Source: Phoma sp. XZ068 (taxonomy: Eukaryota > Ascomycota > Dothideomycetes > Pleosporales > Didymellaceae). From it: a stretch of 64,000 nucleotides of DNA. Shown here piece after piece: positions 47,216 through 57,560 of this stretch (its first letter is position 1; each line of letters starts with the position of its first letter). The stretch is taken from assembly GCA_004835665.1 (NCBI GenBank), contig RBKR01000005.1, positions 1,240,001 through 1,304,000 of the forward strand. Direction: 5' to 3'. The position numbers were made by a program, and so were the translations under genes. A model generated the notes under the pieces. That model saw nothing but the letters and a program-made list of their open reading frames with translations, was not told the DNA's origin and made no database searches.

Positions 47216-48605
47216 TCAAGCCTTCTTCTCCATCTCCTTTAACCTCTTCAATCCGGCCCTCGCATTTGTCTGGCCCTCTGAGAAGCCCAGTGATCTCGCC
47301 AAGCTTGCGGCCTCTTCATATTTTTGCCTCGCCTCCTTTACTTTTCCTTCCATCTCGTAGAACTCTCCTAGGTTATGTGTGGCTACTGCGCAACCAACGT
47401 CGCACTCTTCTGTCTTATCAGTTGATGGTATCGCAGCGGCGTGTGCCAGCGCTTTTGTGGCCCATTGGCGGGCTTGATCGATGAGGACAGCGCGCGGTGG
47501 GGCGTTTGTGATGGGAAACTCGGTGGGTGCGGAGGCAAGTGCGATTGCGTCCGACTTGTTAGGTGGCGGGCTTTGTTGACTGAGGCAGGTGGAGATGTTG
47601 TTCACTGTAGGGTTAGTATATAAGAACAAAGATGAGGTTGTCCGATAACTTACTGAGAACGATGCTATGGCATGACTTCGGTGGACACAACTCCAAGGCC
47701 TTAACGAAAAGTGGCGTAGCCAGGTATCGGGGCCCAAACTCCTCGTAATGGGAGCCGAGTGCCTCCAATGCACCGCCCAGCTCTTCTTTCGTCAAGAACT
47801 CACCCTCGCCTGGGAACAAGCCGTTCTTCTCACGTCTTTGTGACTCTGCCAAAGCAGTCTCTACTGCCTCCACGAGTCTTTTGCCTCCGTTTTCTGGCTC
47901 GTTGACATATTTGATATCGTAGAGCTGACCAAGCTTAAGGTTAATCTGGATGAGATTCTTCAGGACACGGCTCCTGTTCCCATCGTTCCAATGCTTGTGC
48001 GAGAATTCGTCCATCCACTTTTGAGTGTCTGACCTCATGATCTCAAGAACATCTGTCGCCAGACTGTAGTATCCTGCATCCTCGAACAAGGCCGCAATGG
48101 TGTACTTGACGCCCATGATCTCGTCGCTGAAAGGATCCATGCCCTGCTCGTCAGCAGCCTGGAGAGCCTGGCGAAAGTACTTGTTGGCTTCGCGTATGTC
48201 GAGCCATTTCCCGCGGCTGTAGAAGAGCGCTTTGCGTAGCTTCTTCGCGACTGGTTCGGGAAAGTTGTGATATGGCTTTATGATGACATTTTTGTAGTAC
48301 CACGGTAGGTATATCAAACACATGCCAGAGAGCACTGAAAGACTGCTGCGTGTGAGCTGTGCATTGGGACGGCAGAAGTTGAAGGCTTACATGACCACCG
48401 CGAAAGGAAACAGTACGGGACTCTTCTTATACTGCTCCTTGAATTGCGTGCTTATCGACGAGCGGTACCGCCGTCCCAATTGCTGCTGAAGTGGGCTGCA
48501 TGTTCTTGAAGGTAGTCTTGTGAATCTGTGTAGTGATGGCGGTGCTTGGCATCGACTGAGTGCGCTCACACGCGGCGCAGCACGTGGGATCGTTCTGGAG
48601 AACAT
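47216..48605 (-). CDS. mitochondrial inner-membrane TPR protein (Mgr3-like)
   Basis: Three exons on the minus strand (48605-48391, 48342-47654, 47604-47216; introns 48 and 49 nt) encode 430 aa. The first 55 residues are Arg/Ser-rich without acidic residues, a mitochondrial presequence. One transmembrane helix (about 62-85, spliced across intron 1, ending LIYLPWYYKN) follows. The rest is helical with tetratricopeptide-like units (ANKYFRQALQAADEQG, GQLYDIKYVNEPENGGKRL, ALEALGSHYEEFGPRYLAT, THNLGEFYEMEGKVKEARQ). Yeast Mgr3 has the same layout and works with Mgr1 as a substrate adaptor of the i-AAA protease Yme1. It is divergent from the HMCES-like gene, with 216 bases between starts. Confidence 0.83.
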
Positions 48606-48821
48606 CGTGAGCCGGACAAGGGCGAATTGATGTGAGTGATGGCAATTGAAGCTTGGTCAAGCATCGAATGACGGGGACGAACTTTTAGCGGCGTCGCGAA
48701 CCTTCCGCGCAGGGCTACTTCTAATCGATAAGGCATGACGTAGCCAATCACCGGCGCGTTCACTTTCAGCTCGCCCCCAATGCTCTTGCAGCCTTAACAC
48801 AATGCTTTGAGGCTATCAGCC
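48606..48821. promoter_or_regulatory. compact bidirectional promoter
   Basis: Only 216 bases separate the divergent ATGs of the Mgr3-like and HMCES-like genes, so both promoters and leaders must overlap here. Confidence 0.6.
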
Positions 48822-50326
48822 ATGTGTGGCAGGTATGCGCTGGCCTTGGTAAGTACATGCAATTATGAAAGTGCATACTTTAGCTCACCACCATGCTTGA
48901 CAGCGGCCATCTGAGGTGCGCCAGCAGCTTGAGCAGTCGCAGATGCCTGTTCAAGACGCTCCAGATGACGATGATGTACGCCAATCATACAACTTTGCGC
49001 CAGGGTATCACGGACTAGTATACCGAGCAGAAGGCCCCGTTCATGGTGTCCAGAAGGAGAAGGACGACGAGGGTGGAGATAACCTCAAAGAGGAGGGCAC
49101 AACAGACACCAAGTACAAGCTGCAGTCAATGCAATGGGGTAGGTGTTGCAAGTTGCCTTTGACATACTCCAGCTGACTGATGCCAACCTTTGTAGGCCTT
49201 GTGCCATTCTGGACGAAGAGGAACCCCGATTATGGCTCAAAGATGAAGACCATCAACTGCCGCGACGACTCATTGTCTGAAGACCGCGGCATGTGGACAA
49301 CCATGAAGAAGCAGAAGCGCTGCATTATCGTTGCACAAGGCTTCTATGAGTGGCTCAAGAAGAACAATGGCAAGGAGAAGATACCACACTTCACCAAACG
49401 CAAGGATGGGCAGCTCATGTGTTTCGCTGGGCTTTGGGACCGCGTCCAATTTGAGGGTAAGCTTCGTGCTCTCTGAATACCCACAGCAACAGATGTATGC
49501 CGTGAAGCCATCATTTCCAGGATATTGGTCTGCGATACCACGTTTTCCACGCCTCGTGTACCTTCTGTGACAGCGACTGACAGCCTCGCTAGATAGTAAC
49601 GAGCCACTGTATACCTATACGATCATTACGACCGATTCGAATAAATATCTCAATTTCCTGCACGACCGAATGCCAGTCATTCTTGACAACGGCTCTGACT
49701 CCATCTGGACATGGCTGGACCCTAAACGTACGGAGTGGAGCCGGGACTTGCAGTCGTTGCTTATACCATACGAAGGAGAGCTTGAATGTTACCCTGTCAG
49801 TAAAGACGTGGGCAAAGTAGGGAACAACTCGCCATCATTCTTGATACCCATCGATAGTGCCGAAAACAAGAATAACATCGCCAACTTCTTCGGTAAACAA
49901 CGAAAGCTTGCGAAGAAAACAGAGTCGACAGACATTGACGAGGCGGGGCGTTACCTCAAAAGTCCCACGACTAAGAACGGGCGTGTTAAAGTCGAACACG
50001 ACGCAGATGAAACTCGTGACACCACAGACCGCGTGGAGGGTACCGAAAACAATGCGCCACAACCTGTTCCAGACAAATCACCCTCACAGGCGGCGGAAGT
50101 AAAACAAGGCGTCAAACGAGAAGCAGAGGATAACAGCCCTTCAGTAGGTGAAGAAGAACATGCGAAGCGCAACAAGACGGCCTCGCCGCAGAAACAAGCC
50201 CCTCTCGTGAAAACACCTGCGAAAAGACAAGGTACACGCAGCGCCACAAGTAACGGTAGTGCAGCAAAGACGCCGGTGAAAAGTGACGGAAACGCGAAGA
50301 TCACATCCTTCTTCAGCAACAAGTGA
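48822..50326 (+). CDS. SRAP-domain DNA-protein crosslink factor (HMCES/YedK family)
   Basis: Four exons (48822-48848, 48904-49138, 49196-49456, 49593-50326) encode 418 aa; the third intron is 136 nt. The protein starts MCGRYALALRP, giving the invariant catalytic Cys2 after Met removal. Other SRAP marks are YNFAPGYHG, MQWGLVPFW, NCRDDSL, RCIIVAQGFYEW (active-site Glu), FAGLWD, YTIITTDSN and HDRMPVIL (the conserved His). The family forms a thiazolidine crosslink with abasic sites in single-stranded DNA and shields them at replication forks. The C-terminal 150 residues are disordered and Lys/Pro-rich. They contain IANFFGKQ (Phe273-274) and end KITSFFSNK; both look like PCNA-binding motifs without the leading Gln. 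The first exon is only nine codons, fixed by the Cys2 requirement. Confidence 0.94.
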
Positions 50327-51061
50327 GGCAGTTTCGAAAGTACGCGAACACCAACCACATCCTTGGATTCGCTGAGCGCGAAGATCATTTCGCAATGTGC
50401 ATCTTCAATATCCTTACACCGACAAACAGAGTGTTTTCTGCCATCAACATGACCGCTGTGCTCCTATAGCAACAACCGAATATGGTTTGTCAACCTTCTC
50501 AAGTAAAACTAATGGTCCGGTCTGACCGTCGCAGTCAAGCTTGTGGGCTGTGTAACGTTAGAATGTTCCGAACAGAATATGACTTGAACTTGCATTCGAG
50601 AGTATGTAATCAATCGATTGACAATGTGGTGTGGTTGTACCAAAACGCTAGTGGCCCCCACCAAAGAGCGGGACCCCAGAAGCACAACACGAGAACTCAA
50701 GACCATCAGCCCTGCGAGGCACTTGCAGCAGCGCGGCAGTCTCCGGTCAACCTGCATAACGCAATCTTCTTCAATGCATACAATTGGTCAATACATACGT
50801 TCGACTCTTCTTGGCTTTTGGAGGGACAGTACCTTCACCCGAAGCTCCACCATGCATCACACAATGCAACGGTTACCCTCCCGTTGAAGATCATCGCGCT
50901 TGGCATACTTACCTTCGTCTTTGCTGCTCTCCGCGCTTGCGACAGGAAAGACTCCAGCACTGTCGTTTTCGGCCGTGCGTATGCCCAAGTCGCTGATTAC
51001 CTGAGCAGTGCGCATCGCTTGTTCCTGACGGCTCATTCCGTATCATCAACCCTTCTCCACG
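50327..51061. other. intergenic, no gene accepted
   Basis: An open frame at 50482-51276 (plus) overlaps the next gene in another frame. It has CGLCNVRMF and DLNLHSRVC near its start, vaguely finger-like, but no family fit. It is treated as noise. Confidence 0.45.
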
Positions 51062-54000
51062 ATGGCCTCGTTCGCGGAAATTCTAGCGAAGAAGCCAAAA
51101 GTACAAACGCGCCAGGCACTTGTCATAATCGGTCTTCAAAACGACTTCGTCACAGCGACTGGTCATCTGCCTATAGATACCACCTCTGGTTTTCTCGACC
51201 GCATCCATACTCTGATCCCAAAATTCCGAGAGCTCAATGGCAATATTATTTGGGTGCAGTCGCTTTACGAAGCTGATCGACTCGCGAATACTTCTTCCGC
51301 TGGCGAAGGAGATGCCCTGGTTATCGCTGGTTTGATCGATGGTGAAGAAAATACCAGCCAAACAGGCGACGATGAATCGACCAAGGATCAACCGTTACCT
51401 GCCCCACAGACGCAGTCACGGTCAGCGAAACACAAACAGCGTGCTCTCGACCTTTTCAAGCGTGTTTCGTCACGCAGGAAGACGATTCCAGTTGAAGAAG
51501 CAAAAGCAACTATTGAAGAAGATGAAGAGTTATTCTTGCTGAAGCGTGCGAAGACAGGCGCAGCGTGCATGCCGGGCACGGAGGGCGCTCAATTTACGAA
51601 CGACATTAAGGACCTGATTGAGACGCCTCGAGATGCTGTCATCAAGACAACAAACTACTCAGCCTTCCTCGGAACGAATTTGCTTCTAACACTGCGGGCA
51701 AGACTCGTGACGGAGATCTTTGTGTGTGGATGCCTCAGCAACGTGTCCGTCCTCGCGACAGTTATAGATGGTGCACGTCACGGAATTAAGATCAATGTGG
51801 TTCAAGATGCTCTCGGTTTCCGCAAGCAAAACCGACATGATCTTGCGCTGAAGCGCATGGAGGATTTCTTTGATGCGTGGATGGTCACGACTGAAGAAAT
51901 TCTTGCAAAAGAGCATCTTACGGTTATCGAGCCTGTGAAGGAAGAACCCAAAGCTGGTCCAAAAGACTCTGAAACATCGAAGAACGAGCTTGAAAAGATG
52001 GTCGGCAAGTTGTCTTTAAACGACAGATCGACTGCTGCATTGACTGCTACATCGACAATGCTGAATGGCCATTCGACGACAACGACCAATGGTCAATCTA
52101 CCTCGAAAGATATCCCAAGCTCCAAACCCCAAAATAAAGCAGCGGCTGAATATGCGAACAGTGACGAAGAGTTTGCGGCTGCGCTAATGCGACCTCGGCG
52201 AACAAATGGTGCAGAGCAACGGCCCACAGATGCCGGCGAATCAAAGCTGGTACAAAGCAAGACGCGTATGAGGAGGAAGAAAAAGAAGAAGCCAGTGGAA
52301 GGCTCTCTGGCGGAACCAAGCGCACCCAACGGCGAGTTGAACAAGGCCGCTAGCCATGGTTCGACTGAACCAGTGGCAGCCACAGGCAAGGAGGTGGAAA
52401 CGCCGAAGGGCGCTGCAGTCAATGCGGAAGCTAAGAGTAGCGATAAACAGGATCACGACAGTACTGAACAACGGTCGACAGATGCAAGGCATTCAGAAGC
52501 AAACGTACTGAGTGAGGATGGTTCTGCAGAAAACGTAGTTCCACCCGTGGCCAAGGCAGCACCCAATGAGTCAAGAACAGAGTCGACGGTACTCAAAACC
52601 GAACCTTCATCAACATCTCTCTCACAAACTACACCATTGCTCCAACCTACACCTGCAAAGGCCGAAGCACCTCTATCAATGCCTTCGCAAACAGCAACGG
52701 CGACCAAGAACTCGAAGTTGAAGTCACTTGCAAATCTGCCCGTGCTAGGGCCGGGTGATCGCATTGCTGAGGGCGACTCTCGAATTGTACATGACCTTAT
52801 CCCGCCAGAGTACTGCCATCCATCTGACGCTTCGAAACCTTTCGCAGACACGATTTTCCAAGGGCTGTATAGTGAGGTGCGATGGCAGAAGATGCTGCAC
52901 CAGCAGGGAGAGGTGCCACGCCTCGTATGCTGCCAAGGTGAATTCGGCGATGATGGATCAAAGCCTATATATCGCCATCCTACAGACCAATCGTTACCTT
53001 TGCTTCACTTCTCGCCGAAGGTACAATGGATTAGAAGAGCAGCAGAGAAACTCGTTGGTCATCCACTCAACCACGTTCTCATCCAGTTGTACAGAAGTGG
53101 AAACGACTACATCTCAGAGCATTCCGACAAGACACTTGATATACAACAGGGCTCATCAATTGTAAACGTAAGCTTCGGGGCGCAAAGGACGATGCGTTTG
53201 CGCACCAAGAGAAACTCGAAGGCTAAAGCAAGTGGCAACGAAGATGCTGAACGCGAGACCCAACGCGTGGCCATGCCGCACAACTCCATGTTTGTGCTTG
53301 GCTTGAAGAGCAATGAGAAATGGCTGCACGGCATCATGGCGGACAAGCGCCTTGAAGCCGATCGCAGTGCTCTCGAGACTGCCTACTCTGGAGCTCGCAT
53401 CAGCCTTACCTTCCGCCACATCGCGACATTCCTTGATGCAAAAGAGACAGTTATTTGGGGCCAAGGAGCAACATCGATGGATCAGCGCGGCGCAGCTGAT
53501 GTCGTTAATAACGATGCAGCAGAAGCCGAACGCATGATCCGGGCTTTCAGCAGTGAGAATCATAGCAGTGTTTTCAACTGGGATGAATGGTATGGTGATG
53601 GCTTCGACGTTTTACACATGCATGAACCGCCGGAACAACTCCCCGTTCTATTCGCAAGCAACAAAGCCACCGAGACGAAACAAATCCAGCTTGCACTCTG
53701 GGAAAGCAAGATCAACCACACCTTGCTTGAAGCACCGGGTCTTGATAGAGAACATGGAGTGGGGCAGGAAATCATGTTCCGAGACAACGACACGCATTTC
53801 ACTGAGGTCTCAGGTCTTGCCTCGATACTCCACTACATCGATCGCTATCACTCTTTCTGTTCAGACAGACCAGTTACGGCGGCATCATACAGCCTCCTCT
53901 CTCTTCTTGCACAAAAGTCGGACTCGTTCACCGACCGTACTACAGCACCAGAACGATCAAACACCGCGGTGCTGGACCTGACAGCTACGCTGCACACTCT

Positions 54001-54232
54001 CTCCGAGCAGCTCAAAGATCATGGTGGCCCTTTCATTGCAGGAAAGCGGTTCAGTATTGCGGATTGTGCTGTGTGGCCGTTGCTTGATGAGTGTGTGGAG
54101 ACTTGGGGAAATTGTGATGAGTTGGAGTGGCCGGAGTTGACAGAATACTATAGGACGACATGGAAGAAGAAGGCGTGTTTGAAGAAATTGAGAAATGAAC
54201 TGCCCGTGGCTAAGAAGGCAGAAGGGAAGTAG
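51062..54232 (+). CDS. cysteine hydrolase - AlkB-like dioxygenase - GST fusion, 1056 aa
   Basis: One uninterrupted exon with three modules. Residues about 15-285 are isochorismatase-like: Asp28 in IIGLQNDF, Lys195 in AVIKTTNYSAF and Cys224 in VCGCLSNVSV form the D-K-C triad. A 280-residue low-complexity linker with a Lys-rich patch (RMRRKKKKK) follows. Residues about 575-795 are an AlkB-type Fe(II)/2-oxoglutarate dioxygenase: His687/Asp689 (SEHSD), distal His756 (KWLHGI) and the 2-oxoglutarate-binding Arg785 (ISLTFRHI); NDYISEHSD matches ALKBH2/3-type enzymes. Residues about 858-1050 resemble a GST fold (LPVLFASN to FSIADCAVWPLLDE). The AlkB part would oxidatively demethylate DNA or RNA; the hydrolase substrate is unknown. 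No stops or frameshifts, so the fusion is real within this sequence. Confidence 0.9.
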   Translation: MASFAEILAKKPKVQTRQALVIIGLQNDFVTATGHLPIDTTSGFLDRIHTLIPKFRELNGNIIWVQSLYEADRLANTSSAGEGDALVIAGLIDGEENTSQTGDDESTKDQPLPAPQTQSRSAKHKQRALDLFKRVSSRRKTIPVEEAKATIEEDEELFLLKRAKTGAACMPGTEGAQFTNDIKDLIETPRDAVIKTTNYSAFLGTNLLLTLRARLVTEIFVCGCLSNVSVLATVIDGARHGIKINVVQDALGFRKQNRHDLALKRMEDFFDAWMVTTEEILAKEHLTVIEPVKEEPKAGPKDSETSKNELEKMVGKLSLNDRSTAALTATSTMLNGHSTTTTNGQSTSKDIPSSKPQNKAAAEYANSDEEFAAALMRPRRTNGAEQRPTDAGESKLVQSKTRMRRKKKKKPVEGSLAEPSAPNGELNKAASHGSTEPVAATGKEVETPKGAAVNAEAKSSDKQDHDSTEQRSTDARHSEANVLSEDGSAENVVPPVAKAAPNESRTESTVLKTEPSSTSLSQTTPLLQPTPAKAEAPLSMPSQTATATKNSKLKSLANLPVLGPGDRIAEGDSRIVHDLIPPEYCHPSDASKPFADTIFQGLYSEVRWQKMLHQQGEVPRLVCCQGEFGDDGSKPIYRHPTDQSLPLLHFSPKVQWIRRAAEKLVGHPLNHVLIQLYRSGNDYISEHSDKTLDIQQGSSIVNVSFGAQRTMRLRTKRNSKAKASGNEDAERETQRVAMPHNSMFVLGLKSNEKWLHGIMADKRLEADRSALETAYSGARISLTFRHIATFLDAKETVIWGQGATSMDQRGAADVVNNDAAEAERMIRAFSSENHSSVFNWDEWYGDGFDVLHMHEPPEQLPVLFASNKATETKQIQLALWESKINHTLLEAPGLDREHGVGQEIMFRDNDTHFTEVSGLASILHYIDRYHSFCSDRPVTAASYSLLSLLAQKSDSFTDRTTAPERSNTAVLDLTATLHTLSEQLKDHGGPFIAGKRFSIADCAVWPLLDECVETWGNCDELEWPELTEYYRTTWKKKACLKKLRNELPVAKKAEGK

Positions 54233-54649
54233 TCGGGTCATACATCGCTCATTTTCGTGTCTATAGACTTAGTATCAACATCGCTATTATTATCACTGGC
54301 AATCTCCGGAGAGAAATGATCACAATCATGGTGTCGTCTCATATCATATGCGAGACCTTCAGCCTCAATACCGGTCCGACATGGGGTTCTTCCTGGTCTA
54401 ACCGCTTTCAACATGCCTCGGTCCATCACTCTTCCCCACGCGACGCCAACGCCGAGCGACTCGCCCGTGCATGTCATCAACGTCGCCGCATTGCATTTGA
54501 TCGAGTTCTTCAACCCTGGTCACTACTCCAAGGGACGTCTAGCCCATCTATTGTGGCCATAGGAACCGACCGATTCAGTCTACAAGGCACGAGAAGGAAA
54601 GATCGCATCGGAATTGACTCCAGACGAAAGAGCAAGGAAAAAGATCAAA
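54233..54649. other. intergenic, no gene seen
   Basis: The fusion gene's 3' flank and the dienoyl-CoA isomerase promoter. An open frame at 54316-54717 overlaps the next gene out of frame. Confidence 0.5.
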
Positions 54650-55828
54650 ATGGCGGAAGCATACAACTACGAATTCTTCAATGTTTCGTTTCCGGCGGAA
54701 AATGTCGCACATGTTGAAATCAACCGGCCGGAGAAGTTGAATGCGTTCAAGGAGGTGTAAGTGCCACCCTACCATATGCAACCACATGGCCTCCAAGAGG
54801 ATCTTTCTTCCTCACTTTCACCTCCTGAGACGAACGGTTCCGTCTAACTTGTTCGAAATTGGCTCGTGTCTGTCTGGTTCCGTCGACTTCCGTTATACGT
54901 TTTTGTAGTATCTTCACTATGGCCTCAGACTGACCAGAGCAGAATGTGGCACAACCTCTCCGCCCTATTCGACAAGCTATCCGTAGACCCCAACGTCCGC
55001 GCCATAGTCTTCAGCGGCGCAGGCCGCGCATTCACAGCCGGCCTGGACGTGCAAGCCGCATCTGAAGGCGGAACATTCGCACCTCCCACCATCGACTCGG
55101 CCCGCAAGGTATGTCTAATTCCCCTGAACCACAATCAGTGCACTAATAAGCACAGGCAAATGGACTGCGCAGACACATCCTCGAGTTCCAGGACTGCATC
55201 ACCAGCCTCGAGAAGTGCGAGAAGCCCGTCATCTGCGTGCTACACGGCATCTCGTTCGGGCTGGCGCTCGATATGAGTCTTGCGTGCGATGTGAGGATTA
55301 GCACGCAGGATACGAAATTCAGCGTGAAGGAAGTTGACATTGGCCTCGCTGCTGATATTGGCACGCTGTCACGTCTCCCTCATTCAGTGGGTAACATGAG
55401 CTGGATCAAGGACGTTGCCTTGAGCGCGCGGATCTTCGGTTCGGACGAGGCGCTGCGGGTTGGACTTGTGAGCAGGGTTGCTAAAGATAAGGAGGCTGGG
55501 TTGAAGGAGGTAAGTTCTGACTCATTCGGCTACACGACCTTTTGTGCCCTGCCCTCACTCCCGAATTCTCACCTTCATATTGTGGCTCGAGGTTAGCAAC
55601 GTACTAACTATACCCCAGGGACTTGAACTCGCGACCCTAATTGCCTCAAAGTCTCCTGTAGCCGTGCTGGGAACAAAAGAGATTTTGAACTACAGTCGCG
55701 ACAAGACGGTGGCTGAGGGTCTGAATTACACCGCGGTGTGGAATGCGGCGATGTTGCAGACGAATGATGTCAAGGAGGCAATGCTGAGCGGGATGCACAA
55801 GAGGAAGGTCAAGTTCGCTAAGTTGTAG
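54650..55828 (+). CDS. peroxisomal delta3,5-delta2,4-dienoyl-CoA isomerase
   Basis: Four exons (54650-54756, 54943-55108, 55156-55509, 55619-55828; introns 186, 47 and 109 nt) encode 278 aa of the crotonase superfamily. Marks are INRPEKLNAFKEV spliced to MWHNL, VFSGAGRAFTAGLDV, CVLHGISFGLALDMSLACD and KEVDIGLAADIGTLSRLP. The last carries the acidic pair (Glu and Asp) that distinguishes dienoyl-CoA isomerases (mammalian ECH1, yeast Dci1) from hydratases. The C-terminus is AKL, a peroxisomal PTS1 signal. The enzyme shifts double bases' positions (3,5- to 2,4-dienoyl) so that unsaturated fatty acids with odd-numbered double bonds can pass through beta-oxidation. No mitochondrial presequence is present. 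Confidence 0.93.
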
Positions 55829-56238
55829 CCTCAGCCAGTTAAAAAAAAAAAAGTAGGAGTGGGGAGGTGGGAAGCATGGATCGACTAGGTTGGGTGCAAT
55901 GAATAAAATGGATGAGATGATAGGCAGAGATAGATAAGACACGAAGCTTGCAATAGGCTCAACACTCACGCCGTAAGGCACATAAAGAAGATGGACTTGA
56001 TATTTTCATTGCCTCTGAGCGCCAGGAAGTGCTAATACCGGAAAGGAATTGATCATGCCCAAAACCCGTCTCTGCATAAAGCCTTTCGCCTAAGCTTATC
56101 ATGAGCGTCACTCATATCCCATGGCAAGCTACAGAAGATCTCATTGACATGTGGAATCGTGATTTTCCCATTTGCGCCCGCCAACTACCTCGTACTTGTC
56201 ACAGTACAATACGACTACATCGACTCAACGCTAAGGAC
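55829..56238. other. intergenic between convergent genes
   Basis: The 3' flanks of the isomerase (plus) and RACK1 (minus). An A-run of about 12 lies just after the isomerase stop. No coding signal. Confidence 0.5.
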
Positions 56239-57560
56239 TTATGCCCTCGACATAACACCCCAGCAGCGGATCTTGTTGTCGGTGTAACCAGCGAAGAGAG
56301 TCTGGCCGTCGGCGCTCCAGGCCAAGGAGACACACTCGGGCTCCCTGCTCTTCTTGCCAACCTCCATGTACTCGGGCTTCAGCTCGTCAACCTTGGACTT
56401 CTTCTCGAGGTCGAAGATGATGATGCTGGAAGAGGTGGCAGCGCACAGCCAGTAGCGGTTGGGCGAGAAGACAAGGGCGTGGATCTCGTCACCGGCGGTG
56501 AGAGAGTACAGGTGCTTGGACTCGTTCAGGTCCCAGAGCATGGTGGTTCCGTCCTTGCCACCGGAAGCGCAGAGCGAACCATCGGGGGAGATGGTGACGG
56601 TGTTGATGTAGCCGGTGTGGCCGATGTGGTCGGTCTGGATACGGCAAGAAGCGAGCTCCCAAACCTGTTGTATTGTCAGCGGCTGCTGGCTGCAAAGTCC
56701 GGAAAGCAAACGAGTTGCGGATTGTGCGTAAAATCAGTACAAAGGTGAATGTTGTTCTCATAGCCCTAGATGGGGGCTCTGAAGTAGCAAATACTTTTTA
56801 ACCAAATCATCATAAAAGCAAATCGCGAAACTGTGCTTGTGCGGGGAAAATTACGCACCTTAACGAGCTTGTCCCAACCAGCGGAGACAATGACGGGGTT
56901 CTGGGGGTTGGGCGAGAACCTGACGCAGGAGACCCACTCGGTGTGGCCCTTGTCGGTGATGGTGTACTTGCAGTCACCGAGGGTGTTCCAGAGCTTGATG
57001 GTGCGGTCGCGCGAGCCGGAGACGATCTGGCGGTTGTCGGCGGAGAAGGAGACGGACAGAACGTCGTTGGTGTGGCCGACGAAGCGGCGGGTGGTGTTGC
57101 CGGTGGAGAGCTCCCAGAGGCGGAGGGTCTTGTCCCAGGACGAAGAGAGAGCGTAGGCACCGTCGGAGGAGATAACCTGTGGAGCGATGTCAGCTCAATC
57201 GCGCCTTCCCAACTAGTCTTTGCTGCACGGCAGCCAGTGCTGCGACTGGCGCCAATTGCTCGCAGGCGCGGGTGTACATACGCAGTCGGAAACGATGTGG
57301 GAGTGACCGTGGAGGCTCCTCTTGGGGTAACCGTAGGAGGTCTCGTCGCGGGTGAGGTTCCAGATGATCAGCGTCTTGTCGCGGGAACCGGACAGGAGCA
57401 TGTTGGGGCTGGCCGTCGTTAGTACACATGTTCTTGTCGCATTGCAGCCGCGCGCTGCTTATCCAGAATTCTAAACGCACTTCTCGAGAGAGGTAGCGAG
57501 GGATGTAACCCAGCCAGAGTGGCCCTCAAGGGTGCCACGGAGAACCAACTGCTCGGCCAT
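56239..57560 (-). CDS. cpcB: Gbeta-like WD40 ribosomal scaffold RACK1/CpcB/Asc1
   Basis: Four exons on the minus strand (57560-57481, 57408-57282, 57176-56859, 56664-56239; introns 72, 105 and 194 nt) encode 316 aa, the normal size. Seven WD repeats are visible, e.g. LEGHSGWVTSLATS, SGSRDKTLIIWNL, LSSSWDKTLRLWEL, GSRDRTIKLWNT, SAGWDKLVK spliced to VWELASC, GGKDGTTMLWDL and GYTDNKIRCWGV. RACK1 sits on the 40S head and links translation to signalling; the Aspergillus homologue CpcB affects cross-pathway amino-acid control and development. Codon choice is strongly GC-biased, as expected for an abundant protein. The third intron is unusually long for this window and contains a box C/D snoRNA. Confidence 0.96.
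56730..56818 (-). ncRNA. box C/D snoRNA, U24 (snR24)-like, in a RACK1 intron
   Basis: Inside intron 3 of the RACK1 gene, same strand. C box ATGATGA lies at 56813-56807 and D box CTGA at 56737-56734. Between them are the stretch TATTTGCTACTTCAGA (56793-56778) and a C'-like TATGAGA (56762-56756). The TATTTGCTACTTCAGA block matches, from memory, the rRNA-complementary guide of yeast snR24/U24, which directs 2'-O-methylation of large-subunit rRNA. Yeast snR24 is likewise encoded in the intron of ASC1, the RACK1 gene. Exact ends are estimated; a terminal stem is not obvious. Confidence 0.8.

Noticed and set aside
50482..51276. 264-codon frame with a Cys pair resembling a zinc finger
   Set aside because: It overlaps the start of the cysteine hydrolase-AlkB fusion in another frame. 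The single CxxC and distant His/Cys do not form a known finger, and the rest is low quality.
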